Shown piece after piece: positions 1-8,102 of a DNA stretch of 15,886 nucleotides. The DNA comes from UBA7236 sp964638865 (GTDB lineage: Bacteria; Bacteroidota; Bacteroidia; Chitinophagales; BACL12). The stretch covers positions 1 through 15,886 of the forward strand of contig CAZXBG010000099.1 of assembly GCA_964638865.1 (NCBI GenBank), written 5' to 3'. Each line of letters begins with the position of its first letter. The stretch's first letter is position 1. The notes beneath the pieces are model-generated. The model had not been told where the DNA came from and did not search any database. It worked only from the letters and a program-made list of their open reading frames with translations. The position numbers and the translations under genes were made by a program.

Positions 1-496
1 TAATTACCGGAGCTTGCAATGCTGCAAGACAGGATAAAACAAGATTTAATAAAATAAAGGGATATGGATCAAAGGAACGATCAATCAATAATAAAACATT
101 TATAACAATCCAAAAAAAGATAACAACCCCAAATAAAATAATAAATCTCCAACTGCCCCCGAAGGCTGCAACTTTATCAGCAAGCCTTTCTCCAAAAGTA
201 ATTGGTTCAGGTTTTTCAAGATATACATCGCGACTCATCAAGTCGGCATTGGCAATGCTTGCAACTACTTCTTTATCAAGCTTATCCAACTCTCCTCTTT
301 CTGCAGCAATCAAACCGGTTATGTATTCTGTTCTGGCTTTATTTATAATTTCATTGAATACAAATCCGGATCCATTCCAATCGGAATATTGTTTTTTTAG
401 AACTGCTTTTATCTTTTCTCCAACAAAATTGGTATCAGATAAAAGATGTGCAGAGTATTCTTTTTTTGAAATTGCACAAATAATTGTTTTATCCAT
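1..496 (-). CDS. DUF1003 family membrane protein (3' end cut by window edge)
   Basis: The frame opens at an ATG complementary to 494-496 and stays open for 165 codons to the window edge, so the C-terminus is missing. Residues about 105-155 match the DUF1003 core as I know it: ADKVAAFGGSW, then a first membrane helix (FIILFGVVIFFWIVI), the motif FDPYPF, and a second helix with LVLSCLAALQAPVI. Family members normally continue with a cytoplasmic tail after this point. The N-terminal 100 residues are soluble; a lone Cys7 in ICAISKKEY sits where many relatives have a Cys-containing zinc-ribbon-like start, so that feature looks degenerate here. The molecular function of DUF1003 proteins is unknown. 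No Shine-Dalgarno sequence precedes the ATG. The family call is confident; the role is not. Confidence 0.88.
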   Translation of the reverse strand, partial: MDKTIICAISKKEYSAHLLSDTNFVGEKIKAVLKKQYSDWNGSGFVFNEIINKARTEYITGLIAAERGELDKLDKEVVASIANADLMSRDVYLEKPEPITFGERLADKVAAFGGSWRFIILFGVVIFFWIVINVLLLIDRSFDPYPFILLNLVLSCLAALQAPVI

Positions 497-543
497 ATTT
501 CAAAAATTTACACCTACAAAAATTATACAAACAATTAAATCTT

Positions 544-1809
544 TTAAAAATAAAATGAATAATTACCTCCCTCAAATCTGGGATTCACAACATTGTTATA
601 AATTGATCCAAAGGTATAGGAGATTCCAAAAAAAGTATAAAAATTAAAACTCGATTTTTGTTCTGAAATTTGCAATAATATTTCTTCTTCACTTAGATCT
701 CCTTTCGGAAGATTTAATTGGTCTTGCTGAAAATCGACGGTAAAAAATCCATTTATAGTCAATCCCTCTGTTATTCTCCAGTTAAGCGATGTGAAACACC
801 CTGCACTATTCTTACTCAGATCGTGAAAATAGTTCGAGCCATTTATTCCGATAGCAATAGAACCCCACTTTTGGGTCATAGATAAAGATACATCGAGTCT
901 GTTTCGCAACAGGATTTCACTTTCTTTTTCAAATATAGTAGTGTCTGTATAATTGCTGTATTCAGGACCTATTTTATAAAAAAAAGTAAGCAATTTTGTA
1001 GTGGATTCCCCATATGGAAAAATGTTGTATTCAATTGCCGGTGAGATATTGATATTTGCATCATAATTACTAAAGGTACTTGTATAATAATCAGCCTCTC
1101 CGCCAATTGACCAATGGTCGTTCAAACTTTTTACAACGGTTATATCGCTATAGGTACTATTATTAAAACTTTCGTAATTTGTAGAATCATCCAAAACAAA
1201 AATATCCGTATTGTAATTCGCACCTGCGTCAATTCCAATCTTCCAGTCATCTGTAACTTTGTTTGCACTTAAATTTCCGGAAATATTGTAAGAAGTAAAA
1301 ATGGAGCTGATATTTGCATTTACATAACTGCTTATCGAAAATACCCAACTGTTCCATTTATCATCCTCCTGTTTTGTTTCCTCCCCTTCACTTCCGGAAT
1401 AAGTAATGCTAATTGGCAGATTACCGGGTAGTTTAGCAATATATGGCAGCAGACCCATTTTTATTATTTGCACTAATCCGGTCCTCGATTCATCTTCCGT
1501 ATTATTCGTGTTTGCAATATAATGCAGGGTGTCATTTTTTCCTGCAAATTTCCCTTGCCCCAAAAAAAAGAGGGTATAATCAAATCCACCGCTGCCGGTT
1601 ATCTGTCCCGCAATAAGCAAATGCAGATCCGCTTCAAACCTGTCGCGAACATAACTCACAAATGGAATTTCTGTTTTTATATATTCCTGATAGTTATATG
1701 CGCCATCAAGGTAAACACGAAGATAATCTGTGTTGGTAGAGTCGTTTACCTGTGCATCCAAATGCCATACAGAAGCAAAAAAAAGGGAAATGAGGAGGCG
1801 GATTTTCAT
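544..1809 (-). CDS. Outer-membrane beta-barrel protein of an unnamed Bacteroidota family
   Basis: This 421-residue protein starts with a signal peptide (basic KIR, hydrophobic stretch, probable cleavage after Ala19 in LDA-QV). Residues about 48-125 form a conserved-looking block (EIPFVSYVRDRFEADLHLL, then TGSGG, TLFF and the DESRTGL..MGLLPYI segment) that I recall from other Bacteroidota outer-membrane proteins lacking a name. From about residue 150 to the end the pattern is alternating polar/hydrophobic strands rich in Tyr, Asn and Ser, and the last residues are YSFYF, the aromatic C-terminus typical of barrels inserted by the BAM machinery. I infer a 10-14 strand barrel of the DUF481-like kind with a periplasmic N-terminal domain. 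It sits 63 bases downstream of the next minus-strand gene and 47 bases upstream of the DUF1003 gene. Substrate and function are unknown. Confidence 0.85.
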   Translation of the reverse strand: MKIRLLISLFFASVWHLDAQVNDSTNTDYLRVYLDGAYNYQEYIKTEIPFVSYVRDRFEADLHLLIAGQITGSGGFDYTLFFLGQGKFAGKNDTLHYIANTNNTEDESRTGLVQIIKMGLLPYIAKLPGNLPISITYSGSEGEETKQEDDKWNSWVFSISSYVNANISSIFTSYNISGNLSANKVTDDWKIGIDAGANYNTDIFVLDDSTNYESFNNSTYSDITVVKSLNDHWSIGGEADYYTSTFSNYDANINISPAIEYNIFPYGESTTKLLTFFYKIGPEYSNYTDTTIFEKESEILLRNRLDVSLSMTQKWGSIAIGINGSNYFHDLSKNSAGCFTSLNWRITEGLTINGFFTVDFQQDQLNLPKGDLSEEEILLQISEQKSSFNFYTFFGISYTFGSIYNNVVNPRFEGGNYSFYF

Positions 1810-1872
1810 AATACAAAAACGGTAATTGGTTAAAAAATATTTTTCGTTGGGTGGATATCAATTTAACTAGTC

Positions 1873-2352
1873 TTAAAGGAAATTCTTTATCCAGCTATTG
1901 CCTATCGTGGTTTTAAAATTTACATCGAATGAAGATTTTGAATTTACCAAGGGATCAAGAACAAGTGTATCTTCATTCACTAATTTTTGTGCATATAATT
2001 CAGGCAGTTCATGCAAATGGGTAGAGGTCAAGGACCCGTCATGATAAAAATTAACGAGTGTTCTGTCAAACAGATCGATTTCAAATTTTTTCTCTACAGA
2101 TTTAATAAAATGCACTGAGGTGTCAATGGAGCATCCACTGGCAGCTGTGTGTGATTCATCTACTATTAACATAATCAACCGATCTTCAATAACAGTTCCT
2201 TCGGCATTAAGTTGTGCATTGTGCGCCGTCCATTGTTTTGTAAAAACCGAAAGCATAAGATTTAACTCGTTAATTTCATCACCGGAAAATGGTCGTGATG
2301 ATTGATAAATCCAAACTTTTGAATCAGGTGAAAAATTATTATCAGAATTCAT
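1873..2352 (-). CDS. Bacteroidota protein commonly mislabelled 'ABC transporter ATPase'
   Basis: This 159-residue soluble protein has no Walker A (GxxxxGK[ST]), no LSGGQ signature and no Walker B, so it cannot be an ABC ATPase. It matches a small Bacteroidota family that databases often give that name. The conserved features I recognise are the start SKVWIYQSSRPFS, the WTAH motif at residues 41-44, VDES at 64-67, the block ASGCSIDTSVHFI at 71-83 with the conserved Cys74, and the ending SWIKNFL. The gene follows the CCG-domain Fe-S protein after 49 bases on the same strand, a placement I remember from flavobacterial genomes, so it may serve or be co-expressed with the Fe-S membrane module. The ATG at 2352 gives the expected N-terminus. 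Family membership is confident; no biochemical function is known to me. Confidence 0.87.
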   Translation of the reverse strand: MNSDNNFSPDSKVWIYQSSRPFSGDEINELNLMLSVFTKQWTAHNAQLNAEGTVIEDRLIMLIVDESHTAASGCSIDTSVHFIKSVEKKFEIDLFDRTLVNFYHDGSLTSTHLHELPELYAQKLVNEDTLVLDPLVNSKSSFDVNFKTTIGNSWIKNFL

Positions 2353-2401
2353 ATTAAGTTATAAGAAGTTAGTGTTTTTAAATTTAAATTATATCCTGAA
2401 A

Positions 2402-3205
2402 TCAGACCAGGTGATTCGCCATGGCAATTAATTCCGCTACATCGTAAACTTTCACTTCTTCCTCTTTATTTTTATTTTTTATTCCATCGGTCATCATGGT
2501 ATTACAAAATGGACAGGCACTTGCTATTATGTCAGGATTTAATTCCAGCGCTTGTTCCGTGCGTTCGATATTAATTTCTTTTTTTCCTGGCTCTGCTTCC
2601 TTCCACATTTGTGCGCCTCCGGCTCCGCAACACAATCCTCTGCTTTTACAACTTTTCATTTCTGCAAGTTCAGCATCCAACTTTTGCAGTACATTTCTGG
2701 GCGCTTCATAAATATTATTTGCTCTGCCAAGATAACAGGAATCGTGATAGGTTATCTTTTTTCCCTTAAATGAACCGCCATCTACTGTTAATTTACCTTC
2801 ATCAATTAATTGTTGCAAAAAAGTGGTGTGGTGTATTACTTCATAACTTCCACCCAATTCAGGATATTCATTTTTAAGGGTATTAAAACAATGCGGACAA
2901 GTAGTAACAATTTTTTTAATGCCATATCCATTTAAAACAGCGATATTATTTTGGGCGAGCATCTGAAAAAGAAATTCGTTACCTGCCCTTCTTGCAGGAT
3001 CGCCGGTACATCCCTCCTCTGTTCCCAAAACTGCGAATTTAATTCCGATGCTGTTTAATATTTTAACAAATGAACCTGTTATTTTTTTTGCCCTATCGTC
3101 AAAACTTCCTGCACATCCAACCCAAAACAATATTTCCGGCGATTCACCTTTTGCAAATAATTCTGCCATGATCTGCACTTTATTTAACTCTGTATTCATG
3201 TTCAT
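2402..3205 (-). CDS. CCG-domain Fe-S oxidoreductase subunit (HdrB/HdrD-like)
   Basis: The protein (267 residues) carries two cysteine-rich CCG domains of the kind found in heterodisulfide reductase HdrB/HdrD, GlpC and LutA, which ligate unusual iron-sulfur clusters and pass electrons. Domain 1 contains Cys31 (FWVGCAGSFDDR), Cys66 (EEGCTGDPARRAGNE) and Cys103/Cys106 (TTCPHC). Domain 2 contains Cys157 (YHDSCYLGR), Cys192/Cys193 (LCCGAGGAQMW) and Cys231/Cys234 (CPFC). The second domain has the complete CX34CCX37CxxC spacing, while the first has Gly-Cys in place of the Cys-Cys pair. The gene lies 37 bases downstream of the membrane-bound ferredoxin subunit and most likely forms a complex with it on the cytoplasmic side of the inner membrane. 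The ATG at 3205 is used, but Met3 at 3199 is also possible. The physiological donor and acceptor are unknown. Confidence 0.92.
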   Translation of the reverse strand: MNMNTELNKVQIMAELFAKGESPEILFWVGCAGSFDDRAKKITGSFVKILNSIGIKFAVLGTEEGCTGDPARRAGNEFLFQMLAQNNIAVLNGYGIKKIVTTCPHCFNTLKNEYPELGGSYEVIHHTTFLQQLIDEGKLTVDGGSFKGKKITYHDSCYLGRANNIYEAPRNVLQKLDAELAEMKSCKSRGLCCGAGGAQMWKEAEPGKKEINIERTEQALELNPDIIASACPFCNTMMTDGIKNKNKEEEVKVYDVAELIAMANHLV

Positions 3206-3242
3206 TTAATGACGATTAAATAACTATTCTTAATTCAATTTT

Positions 3243-4559
3243 TTATTTAATTTCTTCCGCCCACTTAATTCTGTCGGCAGGATTAAACTGCCAGGGTGCC
3301 TGATTGTTTTCCATATTATTAAACATAACATTCCATTCCTGTGGTGCATCACTTAATTCCATCACCGCATATCTTCTCAATTCCAAAATTATACTTAACG
3401 GATTTATGTTCACAGGGCACTCTTCCACGCATGCATTACATGTAGTGCATGCGCGAAGTTCTTCTGCTGTGATATAATCGCCGTATAAAGCTTTATTATC
3501 AACAAAATCTTTTCCGTGTTTCGATAAATTATTTCCAACCTCTTCTAGTCTGTCGCGTGTATCCATCATTATTTTTCGGGGAGATAATTTTTTACCTGTA
3601 ATATTTGCGGGACAAGCTGCCGTGCATCTTCCACATTCTGTGCAGGAATAAGCATCCAATAAATGTTTCCAGCTAAGATCAGTAACATCTTTTGCACCAA
3701 ATGTTTTGGGAGGATCGGCAATTACTGTTACCTGAGCTGAAGGATCAACCATGGTTTTTACTTCATTCATTATTACAGGCATATTTTCTATAATACCGTT
3801 ATCATTTAAACGCATATACCAGGAATTAGGGAATGCGAGAATAATATGCAAATGTTTTGAATAAGGAATATAATTCAGAAAAAACAATATACCAATAATA
3901 TGCAACCACCATGCAACGCGTTCAACTATTATTAAAGTTTCCATATTTACTCCGGAAAATAAAGTTGAAGTAAATTGCGACACTATCAATTTTCCTGTAT
4001 TAGGATAATGTTCAGCACCTAAATTCTGTAATTGAACATCGGTGGCATTCATAGTTAAAATTGCAATCACAAGAATAATTTCCATCAACAGGATAAAATT
4101 TGCATCCTTAAACGGCCACCCTTTTAATTCTGATTGTGTGAACCTTTTTATTTTTAATATATTTCTTCTTATTAAGAATATGATTGTTGCAATTAATGCG
4201 AGTAAGGCAAGAAATTCGATGATACCGATCATGAAAGTATAAAACCCACCCAAATAAGGAGCAAAAAAACGATGACTTCCAGATAAACCATCCACTACTA
4301 TCTCTAATACTTCAATATTTATAATAACAAAACTTACATAAATAAATAAGTGTAAAATTGCAGGCAGGGGTTTGCGGAACATTTTTTTTTGGCCCAATGC
4401 GAAAAGAGTCATGTTCTTCCAACGCAGACCGGGACTATCATTTAAGGCCTCTGCCCTGCCTAAAAAAATATTCCTTCGTATAGAAGCAAATTTTTTGCCG
4501 GCTACCCAGGCGGAAACACCGAATATCAAAACAAAGGCTATCTGTAAAACCAAATCCAT
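3243..4559 (-). CDS. Membrane-anchored dicluster ferredoxin / b-heme subunit (HdrE/NarI plus HdrC-like)
   Basis: The protein has 438 residues. Residues 1-245 contain about five to six membrane helices resembling the NarI/HdrE-type heme b anchor, with candidate axial histidines at His70 (PAILHLFIY) and His220 (WWLHIIGILFF), and further ones at His236 and His238. Residues 300-385 are a cytoplasmic ferredoxin domain with two classical 4Fe-4S motifs: C306-C309-C312-C316 followed by Pro, and C371-C374-C377-C381 followed by Pro. Together with the CCG-domain protein encoded just downstream this gives the cofactor set of a heterodisulfide-reductase-like (HdrDE) or LldEFG-type electron-transfer complex linked to the quinone pool. 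It is the first gene of the minus-strand run and is divergent from the subtilase gene across 68 bases. The substrate oxidised is not identifiable from the sequence. Confidence 0.9.
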   Translation of the reverse strand: MDLVLQIAFVLIFGVSAWVAGKKFASIRRNIFLGRAEALNDSPGLRWKNMTLFALGQKKMFRKPLPAILHLFIYVSFVIINIEVLEIVVDGLSGSHRFFAPYLGGFYTFMIGIIEFLALLALIATIIFLIRRNILKIKRFTQSELKGWPFKDANFILLMEIILVIAILTMNATDVQLQNLGAEHYPNTGKLIVSQFTSTLFSGVNMETLIIVERVAWWLHIIGILFFLNYIPYSKHLHIILAFPNSWYMRLNDNGIIENMPVIMNEVKTMVDPSAQVTVIADPPKTFGAKDVTDLSWKHLLDAYSCTECGRCTAACPANITGKKLSPRKIMMDTRDRLEEVGNNLSKHGKDFVDNKALYGDYITAEELRACTTCNACVEECPVNINPLSIILELRRYAVMELSDAPQEWNVMFNNMENNQAPWQFNPADRIKWAEEIK

Positions 4560-4573
4560 ACGCGCAGTTTAGA

Positions 4574-4587
4574 CGGTTGCTAAATTA
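4574..4587 (-). promoter_or_regulatory. Possible -7 region for the Fe-S module genes
   Basis: Read on the minus strand the 68-base divergent spacer holds TAATTTAG followed by CAACCG, one mismatch from the Bacteroidota -7 consensus TAnnTTTG and about 15 bases upstream of the start codon of the membrane Fe-S subunit. No clear -33 TTTG is found at the right distance. This is a weak match in AT-rich DNA and could be chance. Confidence 0.25.
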
Positions 4588-4627
4588 AGTGTAATTTTAT
4601 GACTGTAAAAATTATCTATACACAGTT

Positions 4628-7069
4628 ATGATCTCAAGACTTCTGGTTCTGCTGCTTTTTGTGTTACCAATTGCCGGTTTAACGCAAAATAAAACGATCA
4701 AAAACAAGATCACACTATCTGCCTATCATGAAATAGCCAACCGCAATGCGGAAGAAATTGTACCTGTTTTGGTAAAAGGCGATGTAAAACAGATTGAAAA
4801 TTTTATTCGAAGCACTCAGGGTTTTGTGAAATTTTCTACAAAATCCATTGTTTCTGCTAATTTATCAGTAAGCAACATCAGACTTTTAAACAAAGAAATA
4901 TTTGTGCAGGTTATTGATATTCCGACTGCAAAACTCACCATACTGAACGATGTTATGGTAAAACATAATAATGTAGACTCCGCGTATTTGGGAATGTGGC
5001 CTCTGGACCAGGGATACGACGGAACCGGCGTCGTTATTGGAATAATTGATACTCCATTTGATATTGACCATGAAGATTTTTCAGATGCAGAAGGCAATTC
5101 ACGCATTAAATATGTATGGGATCAAAATTTATCCGATGGAACTGCACCTGTAGATTATGGATATGGAATTGAGTGCGACAGTGTCATGATAGCAAACGGA
5201 ACCTGCACCAGTAACGATTATGAGGAGGGAAATTACAGTCACGGAACAGGTGTTGCCGGCGTTGCTGCATCCAGTGGAAATGCTTCCAACAAATATAGAG
5301 GTGTGGCTCCAAACGCCGATCTGATATTGGTTGCAATAGATTTCGAAAGCGATTATCTTTCCAATACGGTAGATGCCGTTTCCTATATCTATGATCGCGC
5401 AAATGCTTTGAACAAACCCTGTGTTATTAATACCAGTTATGGTGCTTATGCAGGTTCACACGATGGACTTGATCTTACTTCACAGGCATTGGATGAGTTA
5501 ATTGAGGCGCAAAACGGGCGTGCATTTGTTGCAGCTGCCGGAAATGCCGGAAATTTAGCTTTTCACCTCGGTTACGAAGTAAGTGCCGCCGAACAATTCA
5601 CATGGTTTAAAAAGTTAAGTTATACGAACCTTGCCTATTGGCAATTATGGGCTGATACAGCTGACTTTAATAATGTTGATTTTAGAATAAGTGCAGATAA
5701 TCCAACTGGTTTTGTTGGTATGGGATCAACCCCACTTTTTAATATGTTGAGTGATTTTAATTTCGATACCGATATTATTGACTCCGCGTTTTATACAGTT
5801 CCAGGAGCAGGATACGTGCAAATTTATGCGCAGTTATTAGACGGGAGATATTTGATTGAATTTGTAATTACCCCTGAAGTAAGCACTTATTATTGGCGAC
5901 TAAGCACTAGTGGTTCCGGCCACTTTGATGTTTGGAGTTCAGAGGCTACGACAGGTTTTTCCAATTATGTAACTACGGCTTTGCCCGATGCGGGAACCTT
6001 GCCTGAAATAATTAATTATCGTTTACCTGATCTTGACCAGACCATTGTAAGTGACTGGCAATGCAGTGATCATGTGATAGCAGTTGGAAATTATGTGAAC
6101 CGCGATACTATGACGAATTATTATGGTGTTATCGCCAACTTTTTTGATCCTGTGAGCGATCTTTATATTTCTTCGAGTCATGGTCCTACACGCGACAACA
6201 GGATAAAACCTGATATCTGTGCTCCGGGTTGCAGAGTTTTATCAACAGGCTCCACGGTTTTAACCGATTGGTTGATCGGACTTGGTTTGGCAACTTATAT
6301 TTCATTGGATGGAGAACATTATATTTATAACGGCACTTCTTTTGCGAGTCCCGAAGTAGCTGGTATTGCAGCTTTATATTTTCAAAAAAACCCTGATGCA
6401 AATTATGCCGAAGTAAAGGATGCAATTTTAAGTCAGGGAAGATCTGATGTTTTCACCGGTGAAGACCTCCCAAATAACAGATGGGGATACGGAAAAGCAG
6501 ATGCATTCAGAACGCTAACCGGTGATTGGGGATGTGAGGCGGATAATTACACAAATCCTCCACAAAATATTGAATTATTAAATATCATGGCTACCAAAGC
6601 ATTGATAAAGTGGGATCTTATTCCTAATGCTCTTGGTTATCAGATAAGTTATCAAAAAGTTGGAGCTGCCACTGCAAAAATCAAGGCATTCAGTAATTCG
6701 AAAATATTAAATGGATTAACACCAAATTCAACTTACAACTGCACAGTAAGAGCTTATTGCGATACTTATGGATTAAGTGATTGGAGCGAAGTTTTCACCT
6801 TTACCACCTTGCCATTAAAAGAGGGAATTGAGGATGAAAAAATGATTCTGGTTTACCCAAATCCTGCTTCCGGTTTTTTGCATATTGAAGGAATTTCTGC
6901 TGAAAGTACTATTGTGATCAGCAATATAACTGGGAATATTTTATTAACAGCAAAAAGTTCAGATACGGAAAATATATTGGATATTTCCCATTTACCTGCC
7001 GGTTTATATAACTTGTCAATTTATAATGAAACAACAAGGTATTCCAAAACTATAACTGTAATAAATTAA
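4628..7069 (+). CDS. Secreted subtilisin-like (S8) serine protease with fibronectin III and T9SS sorting domains
   Basis: This 813-residue protein has a signal peptide (residues 1-19, LPIAGLTQ) and a roughly 100-residue region before the catalytic domain that may act as propeptide. The catalytic triad is visible: Asp141 in GIIDTPFDIDHED, His205 in YSHGTGVAG, and Ser571 in NGTSFASPEVAG, with oxyanion-hole Asn306 in AAGNAG. Between Asn306 and the Ser block lies a long insertion (about residues 310-515), beta-rich and Tyr/Trp-rich, reminiscent of the extra domains of cell-surface subtilases. Residues about 640-728 form a fibronectin type III domain (ALIKWDL...YQISYQ...TVRAY). Residues 738-813 are a type A T9SS sorting domain beginning LVYPNPASGFLHIEG and including GLYNLSIY, so the protease is probably exported across the outer membrane and anchored or released. 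The ATG at 4628 fits the signal peptide. The target substrate is unknown. Confidence 0.95.
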   Translation: MISRLLVLLLFVLPIAGLTQNKTIKNKITLSAYHEIANRNAEEIVPVLVKGDVKQIENFIRSTQGFVKFSTKSIVSANLSVSNIRLLNKEIFVQVIDIPTAKLTILNDVMVKHNNVDSAYLGMWPLDQGYDGTGVVIGIIDTPFDIDHEDFSDAEGNSRIKYVWDQNLSDGTAPVDYGYGIECDSVMIANGTCTSNDYEEGNYSHGTGVAGVAASSGNASNKYRGVAPNADLILVAIDFESDYLSNTVDAVSYIYDRANALNKPCVINTSYGAYAGSHDGLDLTSQALDELIEAQNGRAFVAAAGNAGNLAFHLGYEVSAAEQFTWFKKLSYTNLAYWQLWADTADFNNVDFRISADNPTGFVGMGSTPLFNMLSDFNFDTDIIDSAFYTVPGAGYVQIYAQLLDGRYLIEFVITPEVSTYYWRLSTSGSGHFDVWSSEATTGFSNYVTTALPDAGTLPEIINYRLPDLDQTIVSDWQCSDHVIAVGNYVNRDTMTNYYGVIANFFDPVSDLYISSSHGPTRDNRIKPDICAPGCRVLSTGSTVLTDWLIGLGLATYISLDGEHYIYNGTSFASPEVAGIAALYFQKNPDANYAEVKDAILSQGRSDVFTGEDLPNNRWGYGKADAFRTLTGDWGCEADNYTNPPQNIELLNIMATKALIKWDLIPNALGYQISYQKVGAATAKIKAFSNSKILNGLTPNSTYNCTVRAYCDTYGLSDWSEVFTFTTLPLKEGIEDEKMILVYPNPASGFLHIEGISAESTIVISNITGNILLTAKSSDTENILDISHLPAGLYNLSIYNETTRYSKTITVIN

Positions 7070-7070
7070 T

Positions 7071-7586
7071 ATGGAGCAAACATTAACAAAAATAGTTTCT
7101 GCGGAAAAAATTAATCAAAAAATAAAACGCATAGCATACGAAATAGCGGAAGATAATTATGAGGAGACAGAAATTGTAATTGCAGGAATTTGCAAAGCAA
7201 CAGAAGGTTATACATTTGCTGAATTATTGTATAACGAATTAAAAAAAATAATTACGGCAAAACTGTTATTAACGCATATTGAATTAGATAAAAATGATCC
7301 GGGCAACAGTGGTGTTGAATTAAATCTTACAGAAGAAGAAATTGATAATAAGGTTATTATTGTGGTGGATGATGTTGCAAATACAGGAAGAACATTATTG
7401 TATGCAATAAAACCGCTGTTGAGTTTTTCACCAAAAAAAATTCGGAATGCAGTATTGGTCGAACGCAAACATAAATTATTCCCTGTGAGTCCCGATTATG
7501 TTGGGTTGTCGCTGAGTACAACTATTCACGAGCATATTAAGGTAGTTTTAAGTGATGCGGAAAATAGTGGAATCTATTTGTCTTAA
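7071..7586 (+). CDS. Phosphoribosyltransferase, PyrR-like
   Basis: The 171-residue protein has the PRPP-binding signature of type I phosphoribosyltransferases at residues 95-112: VIIVVDDVANTGRTLLYA, with the acidic pair Asp100-Asp101 and the TGRT loop. The following segment (ERKHKLFPVSPDYVGLSLST) resembles the PyrR region after this motif, so it is nearer PyrR than hypoxanthine or adenine transferases. PyrR proteins act as pyrimidine attenuation regulators and/or weak uracil phosphoribosyltransferases; which applies here cannot be told, and no pyr genes lie nearby. The start codon is one base after the stop of the subtilase, suggesting co-transcription although the functions look unrelated. 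Its stop codon interlocks with that of the convergent shikimate kinase gene over 7583-7586. The substrate specificity call is tentative. Confidence 0.88.
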   Translation: MEQTLTKIVSAEKINQKIKRIAYEIAEDNYEETEIVIAGICKATEGYTFAELLYNELKKIITAKLLLTHIELDKNDPGNSGVELNLTEEEIDNKVIIVVDDVANTGRTLLYAIKPLLSFSPKKIRNAVLVERKHKLFPVSPDYVGLSLSTTIHEHIKVVLSDAENSGIYLS

Positions 7587-8101
7587 TGCTCCGTTAACAT
7601 ACGCATTTTAACTAATTCTATTCTATCTTTTATTTCCATTGCAGAAACATCGATGATCAGTTTAGACCGAAGATAATATACTTCGCGCTCTGATAATTTC
7701 TGAAAAATATAATCTTTTAATTCAGGGTCTGTTAAATTGGCGATGAGTGGTCTTTTTGCTTTTCTTTCTTTTAACCGGCCGTATAAAATTTCGAGGGGCA
7801 TATTAAGATAAATGGTCAACCCTCTTTCATTCATCCAATCCATATTGTCGAAATAACAGGGAGTTCCTCCACCACAGGAAATAACTGCATTTTTATGCAA
7901 AACCGAGGAGTGCAATATATCTGCTTCCAAACGCCGAAAATATTCCTCTCCTTTTTCGCTGAATATTTCTGCAACAGTTTTCTTTTCTACCACTTCCATA
8001 ACCTGATCAATATCCATGAGTGTATAATCCAGCTTTTCGGAAAGTTTTCTTCCAAAAGTTGATTTACCGGAGCCCATAAAACCTAAAAGATATATTCTCA
8101 T
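7583..8101 (-). CDS. aroK: Shikimate kinase
   Basis: This 172-residue protein phosphorylates shikimate at the 3-hydroxyl with ATP, the fifth step of chorismate and aromatic amino-acid synthesis, in the cytoplasm. Visible motifs are Walker A GFMGSGKST (7-15), the shikimate-binding acidic residue in MDID (30-32), FRRLE (55-59), the glycine motif CGGGTP (76-81), the lid arginine in KAKRPLI (Arg117) and Arg139 in LSERE. The length is normal for AroK. I place the start at the ATG complementary to 8099-8101, giving MRIYLLGFMG; an in-frame ATG at 8128 would add nine residues overlapping the permease gene and is not family-like. The start lies one base after the permease stop codon, so translation is probably coupled. 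The 3' end overlaps the convergent phosphoribosyltransferase stop by four bases. Confidence 0.95.
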   Translation of the reverse strand: MRIYLLGFMGSGKSTFGRKLSEKLDYTLMDIDQVMEVVEKKTVAEIFSEKGEEYFRRLEADILHSSVLHKNAVISCGGGTPCYFDNMDWMNERGLTIYLNMPLEILYGRLKERKAKRPLIANLTDPELKDYIFQKLSEREVYYLRSKLIIDVSAMEIKDRIELVKMRMLTEH

Positions 8102-8102
8102 G

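Noticed and set aside
249..647. Open frame of 132 codons on the plus strand
   Set aside because: It lies antisense to the DUF1003 gene and the end of the beta-barrel gene, has no recognisable motif, and the minus-strand reading gives clear family matches.
1522..1833. Plus-strand frame of 103 codons
   Set aside because: It overlaps the signal peptide and N-terminal domain of the beta-barrel protein in antisense and shows no family features.
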